Counted from the first letter of the stretch, positions 54,072 through 63,136 are shown. The stretch is DNA of 64,000 nucleotides from Bacteroidota bacterium (GCA_026391355.1 JAPLDH010000077.1:124001-188000); one strand, 5' to 3'. Notes: generated by a model from the sequence alone, not told the origin. Translations and numbers: made by a program.

Positions 54072-55113
54072 GTCCGGCAATTTCTGGGTTTTCCTTAAAG
54101 GATTGTAAGATCTTTGGAGCATCTGAAGCAGCATCCGTTCCGGTTACCTGGATAGTTTCAACATCCGTTTTGTTGATCCTTCCCGAAACTGCATGCAAGT
54201 ATGCCTTATCATAATATAAAAGAACATTGGTAACTATTGTATCATATTGATCCGCGGCGAGATCATCCAGCGCTTTAACGGTTCTTGCACCGCCAAGTTT
54301 TTCTGCTATTTTGCTGATAGACCCAGCAAGCTCTTCTTTTGGAAAATGTGCATATTCCATTATCAGCCGGTTGATCCTGCATTGCAGGTCAACCCCGATG
54401 ATCACCAATGGTGCCTTGCTCATGATCTCAAAGAGCGGGTCAGGAATAGTAACATTTCCAATCATGCGGCTTTCGTCCTCTATCCAGGTTCTTTTTGAAA
54501 AATCAAGTTTTCTCCATTCTGTGTAAAGGTTATTCTCAAATTGTTCATTTGTTGGTTGCCTGGTTTGTCCAAGCGCACCGAAAGCAGAACCTTTGTGATG
54601 CGCTATGAATTCCAGGTCGATGATCTGCTCTCCTGCTCTCTTCAGTTCCTGTAAGATTTCTGTTTTCCCGCTTCCTGTAAGCCCTCCCAGGACAATGATA
54701 CCGGATTTTCCTGAGAATTCATTGCGGATAAATTTCCTGTAGGCTTTATACCCTCCTTCCAGCATATACGCTTTGAATCCAGCCTGCTCAAACAGCCATG
54801 CCATTTGTTCACTCCGCATTCCGCCACGCCAGCAATGAACAAGGATTTCCCGATGGGGAGCGATCCGGTAAGCGTCTTTGACGAATTCTGCCATCTTCGG
54901 GCCTGCCAGTTCCAATCCTTTCAGAACTGCTGCATCACGTCCCGAATTTTTATAAATGGTTCCGACAATGGCCCTTTCTTCATCTGTGAAGAGCGGAAGA
55001 TTCACCGCACCGGGAATGTGGCCATATGAAAATTCCATTGGTGACCGGACATCCGCGATGGGGGTTTCGTTCGATCGTTCAAGAAATTCCGCTGCATTCA
55101 GTTTCCGGGGCAT
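54058..55113 (-). CDS. mnmH: tRNA 2-selenouridine synthase (MnmH/SelU)
   Basis: This 351-residue enzyme uses selenophosphate to change 2-thiouridine to 2-selenouridine at the tRNA wobble position. The rhodanese domain (1-130) carries the catalytic Cys94 (ILVHCWRGGMRSE). The P-loop domain has GLTGSGKTE at 144-152. Its product partner, SelD, is encoded directly downstream as a fusion, with a 14-bp overlap. No SelA, SelB or tRNA-Sec gene is seen, so selenium appears to be used here for tRNA modification. A -7 promoter lies 29 bp upstream. Confidence 0.93.
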   Translation of the reverse strand: MPRKLNAAEFLERSNETPIADVRSPMEFSYGHIPGAVNLPLFTDEERAIVGTIYKNSGRDAAVLKGLELAGPKMAEFVKDAYRIAPHREILVHCWRGGMRSEQMAWLFEQAGFKAYMLEGGYKAYRKFIRNEFSGKSGIIVLGGLTGSGKTEILQELKRAGEQIIDLEFIAHHKGSAFGALGQTRQPTNEQFENNLYTEWRKLDFSKRTWIEDESRMIGNVTIPDPLFEIMSKAPLVIIGVDLQCRINRLIMEYAHFPKEELAGSISKIAEKLGGARTVKALDDLAADQYDTIVTNVLLYYDKAYLHAVSGRINKTDVETIQVTGTDAASDAPKILQSFKENPEIAGHARR

Positions 55114-55141
55114 GCTGATTCAATATATTCTTAGTTCACAT

Positions 55142-55175
55142 CAAAGGTAGTGAGAATAACTTCTCAGATCTTCAA
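55142..55175 (-). promoter_or_regulatory. mnmH promoter (TTGA -33, TACCTTTG -7)
   Basis: On the minus strand TTGA at 55175-55172 is followed, about 22 bp later, by TACCTTTG (55149-55142), an exact -7 match. It ends 28 bp before the mnmH ATG. Confidence 0.6.
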
Positions 55176-55401
55176 CTGGGCTGAACCATCGCCCGTCGCG
55201 CTTTTCTATAAAATATTTATATCGATTTTGTTGGAATTTATCATATTCTATCTCTGGTTAAAAACAAGTATGAGCGGTTTTTGCATTAACCCGAATTACG
55301 GATACTTGCTATATCCTATCGTATCCCGAACATTTCACAAAAAAGAAGCAGATACAGTCACAATTTGTTTCAGGTATGAAAGCGTTGGGGGTAATGCAGG
55401 A

Positions 55402-55432
55402 TTTGGCTTTACCGGTTTTTTTTGTAAGTTTG
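55402..55432 (+). promoter_or_regulatory. PIN-gene promoter (TTTG, 19 bp, TAAGTTTG)
   Basis: TTTG at 55402-55405 and TAAGTTTG at 55425-55432 match both Bacteroidota consensus boxes with a 19-bp spacer, the best-formed promoter in the window. The ATG lies 19 bp downstream. Confidence 0.75.
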
Positions 55433-55451
55433 TATAAATATTCTCAAAAAG

Positions 55452-55916
55452 ATGGCAAACCAGAGAATCTATATTGACACTTCAGTGATAGGCGGGTATT
55501 TTGATGATGAATTTAGTTCGGATACAATTAAACTTTTTAATAGAATTCAAAATGGTGATTTTCAGGTTTATATATCTGAAATCAGTAAGCTTGAATTGCT
55601 TCCCGCTCCAAAACATGTTCAGGAATTAATAAACCATATCCCACCAAAAAATTTAAATGTTTTGGAGTTCACAGAGGAAGCAAAACTGTTAGCGGAGTTT
55701 TATATGAGTGAAAAAATTCTTGGTGCAGCAAGTATGGATGATGCTTATCATATTGCCATTGCCACTGTTAATCGCGTTGATGTACTGCTAAGTTGGAATT
55801 TCAAACACATTGTTAATTGGGATAAAATCAGATTATTTAATTCTATTAACTTGAAGAATGGTTATCCAACCATTGAAATAAGAAGTCCAAAAGAATTATT
55901 AAAATATGAAGACTGA
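55452..55916 (+). CDS. PIN-domain protein, predicted VapC-like RNase
   Basis: This 154-residue protein has the acidic quartet of PIN nucleases: Asp9 (IYIDTSVIGGYF), Glu48 (EISKLELL), Asp96/97 (ASMDDAYHIAIA) and a last polar site in LLSWNFKHIVN. It is of the Bacteroidota and cyanobacterial type that begins YIDTSVIGGYFD. Such proteins act as toxins that cleave RNA. A 54-codon gene overlaps its 3' end by 11 bp and is the likely partner. The base composition is AT-rich compared with the genes on either side, which is common for transferred toxin-antitoxin modules. Confidence 0.85.
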   Translation: MANQRIYIDTSVIGGYFDDEFSSDTIKLFNRIQNGDFQVYISEISKLELLPAPKHVQELINHIPPKNLNVLEFTEEAKLLAEFYMSEKILGAASMDDAYHIAIATVNRVDVLLSWNFKHIVNWDKIRLFNSINLKNGYPTIEIRSPKELLKYED

Positions 55917-56070
55917 TACTGAAATACAGAAAAAATTTGACTCAGTGGTATATTTTAGAAAAATCAAGGAGCAAATTGCAAAGGAACTTGTAAACAAATC
56001 CTTTAATGAGCAAAAAGAATATATTAAAAAAGTTCTTTCCGGGGAAATTAAGCTCAACATTCCCGTGTAA
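55906..56070 (+). CDS. 54-residue predicted antitoxin partner of the PIN protein
   Basis: The ATG lies within the last codons of the PIN gene, in the +1 frame, and the frame ends with TAA at 56070. The peptide is helical and charged: FDSVVYFRKIKEQIAKELVN, then SFNEQKEYIKKVLSGE. This pattern (a VxxxRxIxExIxxE helix followed by a QKxYIKK helix) is usual for small proteins that follow this PIN type. The order, toxin first and antitoxin second, is the reverse of most VapBC loci. It may be too short to contain a DNA-binding domain. Confidence 0.65.
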   Translation: MKTDTEIQKKFDSVVYFRKIKEQIAKELVNKSFNEQKEYIKKVLSGEIKLNIPV

Positions 56071-56103
56071 ACTTCACTACCCCAACAATGAAATAAATTC
56101 AGC

Positions 56104-56886
56104 ATGATACACACAGGGATTTGGGTAAATATATTTATATATTTTTTACTCACATGTGACAGTTCGATGCAGATTGGTTTCGAAAAACCTGATACTCCTT
56201 TATTAAGACAAATCTTTATAGATTCCGTACTTTTTTCAGAGTATACCTATACTAATGAAAACAGAATCAGTGAGGAGAAAAGCAAGTATTTATACATTAA
56301 GTACATTTATAATGATAAAAATCAAATAATTTCATCAGTTACCTGTGAAGATCCTTCAATAGTCAGCAGCGATTCATATATTCTTGAAGCCGGAAAATTG
56401 CGAAAGGAATGGGTAAACCCTCAGAGTTCAACGAATAGCAGACAAAAAACAGTTGAATATAATAGTAAAGGACAGTTGATAAAAATGTATGAATTGTCAG
56501 GCTACTGCACTTTCAAATACAATTCAAAGAATAGAACCTGTTCTCAGATATTTTATCAGAACGAAAAGATAAACCGGCGCATGGAATATAAGTACGATAA
56601 ACGGGCTAATTTAATAGAAATGCGCAATTATGAAATAGATGAATATGGAAAACCACTTTTGGTTACAACGAATGAATATGAGTTTGATAATAATAAAAAT
56701 CCATTCAAATCATTTGGAATTATTATAATGCCAGGAAAATATACAAACTGCAATAATATCACGAAAGAGGTATATACACTACATATAATGGATAATCAGA
56801 AACAGATTACTAAATATTATTACGAATACGATGACAAAGGTTATCCGGTGATTGTAAATAAAAATATGAAATACATTTATAAATAA
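56104..56886 (+). CDS. Exported hypothetical protein with YD-type repeats
   Basis: This 260-residue protein begins with a hydrophobic segment (IWVNIFIYFLLTC), possibly a lipoprotein signal with the Cys at residue 18. The body has repeated strand pairs like those of RHS/YD-repeat proteins: YIKYIYNDKNQIISSV, VEYNSKGQLIKMYEL, MEYKYDKRANLIEMRNYEI and YYYEYDDKGYPVIVNKN. No enzyme signature is present. It is strongly AT-rich. Similar proteins are common in Bacteroidota accessory regions; the role is unknown. Confidence 0.65.
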   Translation: MIHTGIWVNIFIYFLLTCDSSMQIGFEKPDTPLLRQIFIDSVLFSEYTYTNENRISEEKSKYLYIKYIYNDKNQIISSVTCEDPSIVSSDSYILEAGKLRKEWVNPQSSTNSRQKTVEYNSKGQLIKMYELSGYCTFKYNSKNRTCSQIFYQNEKINRRMEYKYDKRANLIEMRNYEIDEYGKPLLVTTNEYEFDNNKNPFKSFGIIIMPGKYTNCNNITKEVYTLHIMDNQKQITKYYYEYDDKGYPVIVNKNMKYIYK

Positions 56887-56908
56887 CGCATTATAACAAT
56901 ATTCAACA

Positions 56909-56954
56909 ATGGAGACCAGAAACCAAAAAAAAAACGAGGCAATTCCGAAGTGGT
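56909..56954 (+). repeat. Direct repeat copy A (ATGGAGACCAGAAACCA)
   Basis: The first 17 bp are identical to 61547-61563, and similarity continues through AAAACG-GGCAA-TCCGAA. Each copy opens a short frame beginning METRN (30 codons here). The two copies bracket the 4.6-kb block of two genes between them. Confidence 0.7.
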
Positions 56955-56972
56955 ATAAAGTAGAAACTTTAA

Positions 56973-58166
56973 ATGATGGTAAAAATGAGAACGATTTGTA
57001 AAACTATTAATTACCCATTTATTGTTATAATAATGGTCCTATTATTCCTGACCGGTTGTACAAAAAAAGATAATAACAATAATTCAACATCGGATGGACA
57101 AGTGCCGGTCCTGACAACGAATTCGGTTACAAATATTTTATCAACTTCGGCATCGTCTGGTGGTAATATAACTTCAGACGGAGGTTCTGTTGTGACAGCC
57201 CGTGGTGTTTGTTGGAGAATTGGTAGTACTCCCACAATAGCCGATAGCAAATCAAACAATGGTTCAGGCGCTGGAAGTTTTACAAGCGAAATCACTGGCT
57301 TACTTCCTGATACTGCATATTTTGTTCGGGCATATGCGGTTAACAGCGTTGGTATTGGTTACGGAAACACTTTGTCATTCAAAACCTATGGTTTGTTGCC
57401 AATTTTAACAACAACTGCGGTCACAAATATTACTTCTAATTCAGCATCCTCTGGTGGTAATATTACTTCCGACGGGGGTTCAGCCATAATAGCCCGCGGT
57501 GTTTGCTGGAGTACAGTTAATAATCCCACAACAAATAATAGTAAAACAACCGATGGTAATGGAACTGGCGGTTATACCAGTGAAATATCAGGGTTAAGCC
57601 TTGATTCATTATATTATGTTCGGGCATATGCCACTACCAGTGCAGGCACTGGATATGGTAACTCTTTGTCATTTAAAACGATAGCTGCAATTGGTCAACC
57701 TTACAAAGGTGGGATAATTGCTTATATTTTACAATCAGGTGATGCAGGTTATGTTGCAGGACAAACTCACGGATTAATAGCTGCACCAACTGATCAAAGC
57801 ACAGCTATACCTTGGTGTCCTGGTACACCTGATACTGTCATTACATCAATGCCTTTAGGTACAGGAAATGCCAATACGATATCGATAGTTGCCAAATTTG
57901 GAGCAGGTACGTATGCAGCAAAATTATGTTCTGATTTAATTTTAGGTAGTTATAGTGACTGGTATTTACCAAGTTCCGATGAGTTATATACGTTGTATCT
58001 AAACAGAGCATTAATTGGTGGCTTTAATACGGATTGGGGTTCATTTTACTGGAGCTCTTCCATTTGGTTCGTTGGGTTATCATATACACGGCGTTTTTAT
58101 GATGGAACCCTGGGTGGATACGATCAAACTTTACCAATTTTCGTTCGTGCTGTTCGCTCTTTTTGA
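56973..58166 (+). CDS. Lipoprotein with two Fn3-like domains and a DUF1566-like C-terminus
   Basis: This 397-residue protein has a lipoprotein signal (FIVIIMVLLFLTGC, Cys at residue 29 from the first ATG). Two nearly identical modules of about 90 residues follow (SASSGGNITSDGGS, ARGVCW, TSEIxGLxxDxxYxVRAYA), typical of the Bacteroidota fibronectin-III-like repeats. The C-terminus is a Lcl/DUF1566-type domain (GGIIAYILQSGDAGY, CSDLILGSYSDWYLPSSDELYTLY, YWSSS, FVRAVRSF). It is probably anchored to the surface and may bind ligand or carbohydrate; no catalysis is evident. It follows repeat copy A by about 20 bp. Confidence 0.8.
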   Translation: MMVKMRTICKTINYPFIVIIMVLLFLTGCTKKDNNNNSTSDGQVPVLTTNSVTNILSTSASSGGNITSDGGSVVTARGVCWRIGSTPTIADSKSNNGSGAGSFTSEITGLLPDTAYFVRAYAVNSVGIGYGNTLSFKTYGLLPILTTTAVTNITSNSASSGGNITSDGGSAIIARGVCWSTVNNPTTNNSKTTDGNGTGGYTSEISGLSLDSLYYVRAYATTSAGTGYGNSLSFKTIAAIGQPYKGGIIAYILQSGDAGYVAGQTHGLIAAPTDQSTAIPWCPGTPDTVITSMPLGTGNANTISIVAKFGAGTYAAKLCSDLILGSYSDWYLPSSDELYTLYLNRALIGGFNTDWGSFYWSSSIWFVGLSYTRRFYDGTLGGYDQTLPIFVRAVRSF

Positions 58167-58345
58167 CAAAAAACTAATATTCCAATTTTCTAAATAATAA
58201 AACTGCCCATGACATGCGGTCAACTACAACAAAGCCAACAATGATGATTCTTTTCAGGGTCTTTCGTTGCTTCGGTTGGCCGTTGAGCGTTATCAGCAAC
58301 CTATAACTAATAATCATTCATCTGACAGCATAAAAATACTCACCC

Positions 58346-61300
58346 ATGATAAAAACAGTATTTTTATTAACATTTGTGTGGCTTTTCACGTTGGTCATAA
58401 ATGCGCAAACATTCACTTCCAACCTTGTGATAAATATTCCTGATGCACCAGGACCGGAGGTTTATGATTCGGTACATGCATTTGGTTTGCCCATATTAAT
58501 TGACTCGACATTCGGCCTGGCCGGTGTATGCTTCAATATAATTCACACCTATGATCAGGATTTAGTATTACGGCTGATTTCTCCAAATGGTGACACGATC
58601 ATCATTACAAACAGAATTGGCGGTTCCGGTGATAACTTCACAGGAACCTGTCTTGCAGAAAACGGAGCCAATGGATATTTAAAGAATGGCAACGCTCCTT
58701 TTACAGGAACATGGATTCCGCTTGAATCATTAAACCAATTCAATAACGGACAGAACCCGAATGGCTGGTGGAAGTTTGCAATGCGCGATTTTGCAGGTGG
58801 CGACATCGGGTTGATAAATCATTTCTCCATCTCTTTTACGGCAAATCCCCCTGACGATCCCCCTCCTCCAATATATCCTGAGATACACAGCTCAAGGCCC
58901 CGTATTTATGCAGACTCGGCACGAATCGACTGGCTTCATTATAACATTACTATTCCAGGTGACTGCCAGAATACGTATAATGATTTTACTTATGCTTACA
59001 ATAATTGGTGGATCAACGATCCGCAACTCTTTCTATTAGGTTCTGATTCAACACTCTGGACATGGGACTGGTCGTCGGAATGGGCAGGGCAGGAGGCTTT
59101 TTACACTGCTTTCATATACAAATTAACCAATGATCCATTAGCTCTTAAACGCTGCAGGTTTATTACAAGAAAGTACATCTCGTGTATCGATACTGCTGAT
59201 TTTGCTTCTATGGATTGGTATGTGAAAGAAAATTTATTGCGGGAAATGAGTGATGCAGGCGATATTTTGCTGGACTGGTGTTATAATGATCTTCCTGCAA
59301 ATCTGAGGGATCAGTTAGCCCAACGCATTTTTGCAATGGATCGTGAATTTATGAATACCTATATATTACCAGGCGCCGGTACCAGTTATGTATCCAGTCA
59401 CAATACCTGGAATAACATTTTTTGTAATCAGAATGCCTTGACCTTACATGATGCATCAGGTTTGACTTCTTTTCAAAAAGATACTGTTAATCAATGGTAT
59501 CAGGCCGTGTATGATAAACATATTTACGGTTTTATTCCCTGCTGGACTTATTATCGTGATGATGATGGCGGATGGAACTGGGGCGCGGCTTATGCCATGT
59601 GGTCGTTGATGGATCAATTTCAGCTTTTTGAAAACATGCGCATAGGAACAAATAAAAACTTCTATAACGATTTGCCCTGGGTTGAAAACAGCATCAACCA
59701 ATATGTCTATTTCATACAGCCAAATAATAAGTGCATTCATTTGGGCGATGGTGAAACAGGTATTACAGGCGACAGAGTAACCTACCTGCACGCCCGGATT
59801 TTCAGCGACCCCCGCAGTTTATGGATGGCACAGTTCTGGTCGCAACCTGCTTACACACCCAATACCAGTCAGAAGTTTGCAAAATTGCTTTATAAAGATT
59901 TCAATATGCCGGTGGTTACCCAACCCAACAGCCCTTTGAACTGGTGGGCTGATAAAGTAGGCTTGTCTGTAAGTCTTTCCTCGTGGGACAGCAGTGCAAC
60001 CATGGTCACATTTTTTAATTCTCCAAGCAAAAAAGCAGCTCATGAACACCGTGACAATAATTCGTTTATGATTTTTAAAAATGCTCCGCTTCTTATTGAT
60101 GCAGGATACTATGATACTTATGGAGGAACACATTACTGCAATTATTACCAGCGCACCATCGCCCATAACACTATTTGTGTTTTTGATTCAACGGATCATT
60201 ATTCCTGTTTCGGAAATCCGGTTTCAAATGACGGCGGACAGATCGAATCAAATGCATTGCAGAATTATGATGATATTTTTCTCCCGCAGAATCAACGGGG
60301 AAAATGGATAAAATATGCATCGGGGATTAATTATGAATATAACATTGCCGATGCACAATTAAGTTACGATTCAATCAAAATGGATTTTTTCAGAAGAAGA
60401 TTTCTGTATGTAAAACCTAACCGTGCTATCGTGCTTGATCATGTTCATCTGAAAAATAGTGCAACGAATCAGCGCGATATAAAATGGATTGCTCATTTCG
60501 CAAATGAACCTACAATAAGTGGAAGCATTATAAACACTGAGGTTCCCGGTCATTACGTGACATTCAACGGAAAAGATTATACTGCCTCAAATGGAAAAGG
60601 AATGGTTGCTATAAGAACTTTACTTCCTGCAAACACTACCACCACTTTGATAGGCGGGACCGGATACGAGTATTGGGTGGATGGAATAAATTATCCGCCA
60701 TTAACTCCTCCCGACACAACATTTTACACACCCGGCAGATGGAGAATAGAGGTGAAACCAACACCCATCACCGACACAATTGTTTATTTGCATACCATAG
60801 CCATTGGCGATTCAATAAATGTTGCACTTGCCGGCGGTGTTCCGGAACAAAATAATTTTTCATTAGGTGCAGACTGGAATGATACCCTTTACTTTTTTTC
60901 TGCAGATGCTGACACAGGAAAATACTATCACATTTTTACCAATGTCAATGGTAACAGAACAGTGGGAATCTTTGCAACCGATCTGATTGCCGGTTCCTAC
61001 TTTATTAAAGTGGATGGAATCGTTATGGCAACTGTTTCAACTGATATCAATGGAATTATACAATCATCGGCAACTTTGACTTCCGGGAATCATACCATTG
61101 AAATTGTTATTGATTATTCTTCAATTTCCGGAATCAGCAAAGACAATCCTTTGCAGGTTTACCCCAATCCCGCGCATACCGAATTAAATATAGAACAGCA
61201 CTCTAATATGCAAAAAGGGGAAATTGAAATTTATAATTCAATCGGACAGTTGATGATGAAAAAAACTTATAAAAAGAAAATAAATATTTCATCATTGACA

Positions 61301-61369
61301 ACAGGTATATATCTAGTAAAGGTTAAACTTGATGACAAATATATTGCGACAAAATTTATAAAGGAATGA
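58346..61369 (+). CDS. Secreted P-domain/heparinase II/III-like protein with T9SS sorting domain
   Basis: This 1007-residue protein has a signal peptide (FLLTFVWLFTLVINAQ), then a proprotein-convertase P-domain-like sandwich (about 45-170; HTYDQDLVLRLISPNGD, FTGTWIPLESLN, GWWKFAMRDFAGGDIG). A Pro-rich linker leads to an alpha-toroid and a heparinase II/III-like beta region with AAHEHRDNNSFMIFKNAPLL (near residue 565) and IDAGYYDTYG. The toroid includes the SHNTWNNIFCNQNAL type sequence seen in polysaccharide lyases of this fold. The C-terminus is a T9SS sorting domain (LQVYPNPAHTELNIE, ending ATKFIKE). It probably degrades acidic polysaccharides at or beyond the cell surface; the substrate is unknown. 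Confidence 0.82.
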   Translation: MIKTVFLLTFVWLFTLVINAQTFTSNLVINIPDAPGPEVYDSVHAFGLPILIDSTFGLAGVCFNIIHTYDQDLVLRLISPNGDTIIITNRIGGSGDNFTGTCLAENGANGYLKNGNAPFTGTWIPLESLNQFNNGQNPNGWWKFAMRDFAGGDIGLINHFSISFTANPPDDPPPPIYPEIHSSRPRIYADSARIDWLHYNITIPGDCQNTYNDFTYAYNNWWINDPQLFLLGSDSTLWTWDWSSEWAGQEAFYTAFIYKLTNDPLALKRCRFITRKYISCIDTADFASMDWYVKENLLREMSDAGDILLDWCYNDLPANLRDQLAQRIFAMDREFMNTYILPGAGTSYVSSHNTWNNIFCNQNALTLHDASGLTSFQKDTVNQWYQAVYDKHIYGFIPCWTYYRDDDGGWNWGAAYAMWSLMDQFQLFENMRIGTNKNFYNDLPWVENSINQYVYFIQPNNKCIHLGDGETGITGDRVTYLHARIFSDPRSLWMAQFWSQPAYTPNTSQKFAKLLYKDFNMPVVTQPNSPLNWWADKVGLSVSLSSWDSSATMVTFFNSPSKKAAHEHRDNNSFMIFKNAPLLIDAGYYDTYGGTHYCNYYQRTIAHNTICVFDSTDHYSCFGNPVSNDGGQIESNALQNYDDIFLPQNQRGKWIKYASGINYEYNIADAQLSYDSIKMDFFRRRFLYVKPNRAIVLDHVHLKNSATNQRDIKWIAHFANEPTISGSIINTEVPGHYVTFNGKDYTASNGKGMVAIRTLLPANTTTTLIGGTGYEYWVDGINYPPLTPPDTTFYTPGRWRIEVKPTPITDTIVYLHTIAIGDSINVALAGGVPEQNNFSLGADWNDTLYFFSADADTGKYYHIFTNVNGNRTVGIFATDLIAGSYFIKVDGIVMATVSTDINGIIQSSATLTSGNHTIEIVIDYSSISGISKDNPLQVYPNPAHTELNIEQHSNMQKGEIEIYNSIGQLMMKKTYKKKINISSLTTGIYLVKVKLDDKYIATKFIKE

Positions 61370-61536
61370 CAAACTACACCAAAACATTGTGGGACGGAAT
61401 AAGGGCAGATGAAAACAGCACATTGGTGCAAACCGTTACAGGCAAGTTTAATGAAAACTATCATGATACATGTTCAAATAAGAAAAAAGACAACATATTT
61501 ACCAAGTCTTATTATAAGATAAATGGCAATAATTGA
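61366..61536 (+). CDS. Small ORF coupled to the lyase gene (56 codons), doubtful
   Basis: The ATG overlaps the stop codon of the lyase gene (ATGA at 61366-61369), and the frame encodes 56 residues (MTNYTKTLWDGIRADENSTL). It has no signal peptide and no recognised family. The overlap suggests translation is possible, but the frame may be chance. Confidence 0.3.
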   Translation: MTNYTKTLWDGIRADENSTLVQTVTGKFNENYHDTCSNKKKDNIFTKSYYKINGNN

Positions 61537-61546
61537 TAGCTAAAAA

Positions 61547-61592
61547 ATGGAGACCAGAAACCATTTCAAAAACGGGGCAAATCCGAATAGCC
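61547..61592 (+). repeat. Direct repeat copy B (ATGGAGACCAGAAACCA)
   Basis: This is the second copy of the repeat at 56909. The 17-codon frame METRNHFKNGANPNSHI ends quickly. It lies 10 bp after the small ORF. Confidence 0.7.
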
Positions 61593-61621
61593 ATATATGA
61601 GGAAACTAAAAAATAATTCAA

Positions 61622-61744
61622 ATGAAAAAATTTGCATTTATTACAGGAGCAGTATCCATATCCTTAACTGGTTTAGGAATTATTTTTAAAATGAATCAAT
61701 TGACTCCAGGTATCGAGCAACCCGGAGTAGCCCGGAGACCTTAA
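61622..61744 (+). pseudogene. Truncated membrane-protein N-terminus (40 codons)
   Basis: The frame encodes one hydrophobic helix (KKFAFITGAVSISLTGLGII) followed by FKMNQLTPG and ends after 40 codons. The helix and the LGIIFKMNQ turn resemble the beginning of GldL-like or other small Bacteroidota membrane proteins (usual pattern LGxLFKxMHWPGA). It is read as the 5' remnant of a longer gene. Confidence 0.4.
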
Positions 61745-61756
61745 AACAATTAGTTC

Positions 61757-63136
61757 ATGAAAAACCTCCTTTACCTTTTTCTCTTCCTGATCCCGTTTTT
61801 CTGTTCCGGTCAGCAGACCAGATACAGATCATCATACCACGATTATTCATGGCAGGATGTCGGAACTGAGGGCTTCTCACCCGGCGGTGCCAATTTCCCC
61901 AGTCTTGCTTTTAGTCCTTCGGGTCAACCCTATGTGGCTTTTTATGATAGCACCCATGCGTACAAAGCAACGGTGATGCGTTTTGACGGAACAAACTGGG
62001 AGTTTGTCGGCACTCCGGGTTTCTCCGCCGACAATGCACCATGGACCAGCCTTGCCTTCAGTCCCGACGGTCAGCCCTATGTTGCCTATTCCGATCGCGG
62101 ACATGCATGGAAAGCCACCGTGATGAAATTTGACGGCACGAACTGGGTGAACGTAGGAACTCCCGGTTTCTCCGACGGTGAAGTGCTTTACACCAGCCTT
62201 GCCTTCAGCCCCGCGGGAGAACCCTGGGTGGCATTCCAGGACTACCCGGATTCGCACGATCCGGTCGTCATGAAATTCAACGGTACTTCATGGGTGAACG
62301 TGGGAAGTGCACCCATTTCATTCTACGGCGCCTGGAGTTTAAACCTCGCTTTCAGTCCTTCCGGCATACCCTATGTAGCTTTTTCACAGGACTCCCCTGG
62401 TGGTGGCATGGTGGTAAAGTTTGACGGAACCAACTGGACACCGGTAGGTCCCGATATCTTCTCCTACGATGTGGCAGGAGGTACAGACCTTACTGTTAAC
62501 CCGGTGAATGGACAGCCTTACGTGACATTTATTGATTTTGCACATTCCTTCAAGGCTTCTGTCATGAGATTTGACGGCGCCAATTGGGTAGATGTCGGGA
62601 CAAGGGGCTTCTCGCAGGGGAGCGTGGGCTATCCAACCATTGCATTCAATCCGGGCGGTGAACCCTATGTTGCATACATCGATTTTGGAAATTTCGATAA
62701 GGCTTCGGTCATGAAATTCGACGGCACAAATTGGGTGAGTGTCGGAAATGCAGGCTTCTCTGACGGGGTCATCAATTCCCCATTCCTCGTAATGAGCCCC
62801 GCCGGTCAACCATATCTCGCTTACGAGGATGTTGAAAATGGCAGGAAGGTAACCGTTAAGTATTTCGGTGCTCCCGCTGGCATCGATGAACCCGGTCAGT
62901 TGCCACTCTCCTTCTATCCGAACCCTGCATCGGAATCCCTGACCCTGGACCTGGGAAATATCCCCGGCCATGTAACCTCCGTTAAAATCAACGATATAAA
63001 AGGGGTAAACTTTTTCGAAGAACAAAACTGCAAGGGGAATTTGGTCATTGATGTCGGAAATTATCCCTCCGGGATCTATCTTATTTCTGTTAGATCAGCC
63101 AATGCAAACAACTTTGGCAAATTCTGTAAAAAGTAA
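61757..63136 (+). CDS. Secreted seven-repeat beta-propeller protein with T9SS sorting domain
   Basis: This 459-residue protein has a signal peptide (KNLLYLFLFLIPFFCSGQ). Seven repeats of about 50 residues follow, each with VGTPGFS, SLAFSPxGxPYVAxxD and KATVMKFDGTNW; the fourth and seventh are the most divergent. Seven such repeats should close a seven-bladed propeller. The C-terminus is a T9SS sorting domain (PLSFYPNPASESLTLDL, SGIYLISVRSANANN). The GC content looks higher than in the genes just upstream. No catalytic site is seen; binding is the likely role. A paralog begins at 63518. Confidence 0.85.
   Translation: MKNLLYLFLFLIPFFCSGQQTRYRSSYHDYSWQDVGTEGFSPGGANFPSLAFSPSGQPYVAFYDSTHAYKATVMRFDGTNWEFVGTPGFSADNAPWTSLAFSPDGQPYVAYSDRGHAWKATVMKFDGTNWVNVGTPGFSDGEVLYTSLAFSPAGEPWVAFQDYPDSHDPVVMKFNGTSWVNVGSAPISFYGAWSLNLAFSPSGIPYVAFSQDSPGGGMVVKFDGTNWTPVGPDIFSYDVAGGTDLTVNPVNGQPYVTFIDFAHSFKASVMRFDGANWVDVGTRGFSQGSVGYPTIAFNPGGEPYVAYIDFGNFDKASVMKFDGTNWVSVGNAGFSDGVINSPFLVMSPAGQPYLAYEDVENGRKVTVKYFGAPAGIDEPGQLPLSFYPNPASESLTLDLGNIPGHVTSVKINDIKGVNFFEEQNCKGNLVIDVGNYPSGIYLISVRSANANNFGKFCKK

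Larger units (their letters stand above)
55114..55451. other. Divergent intergenic region with two promoters
   Basis: These 338 bp between mnmH and the PIN gene contain a promoter at each end and no supported gene between. An open frame of about 95 codons on the plus strand (55150-55437) has no recognisable product and ends over the PIN promoter. Confidence 0.6.

Noticed and set aside
51786-55113. Selenoprotein synthesis locus
   Set aside because: MnmH and SelD suffice for tRNA selenouridine; no SelA, SelB, tRNA-Sec or in-frame Sec codon was seen, and SelD has Cys at its active site.
55150-55437. 95-codon ORF between mnmH and the PIN gene
   Set aside because: It has no recognisable domain and its end runs through the well-formed PIN promoter.
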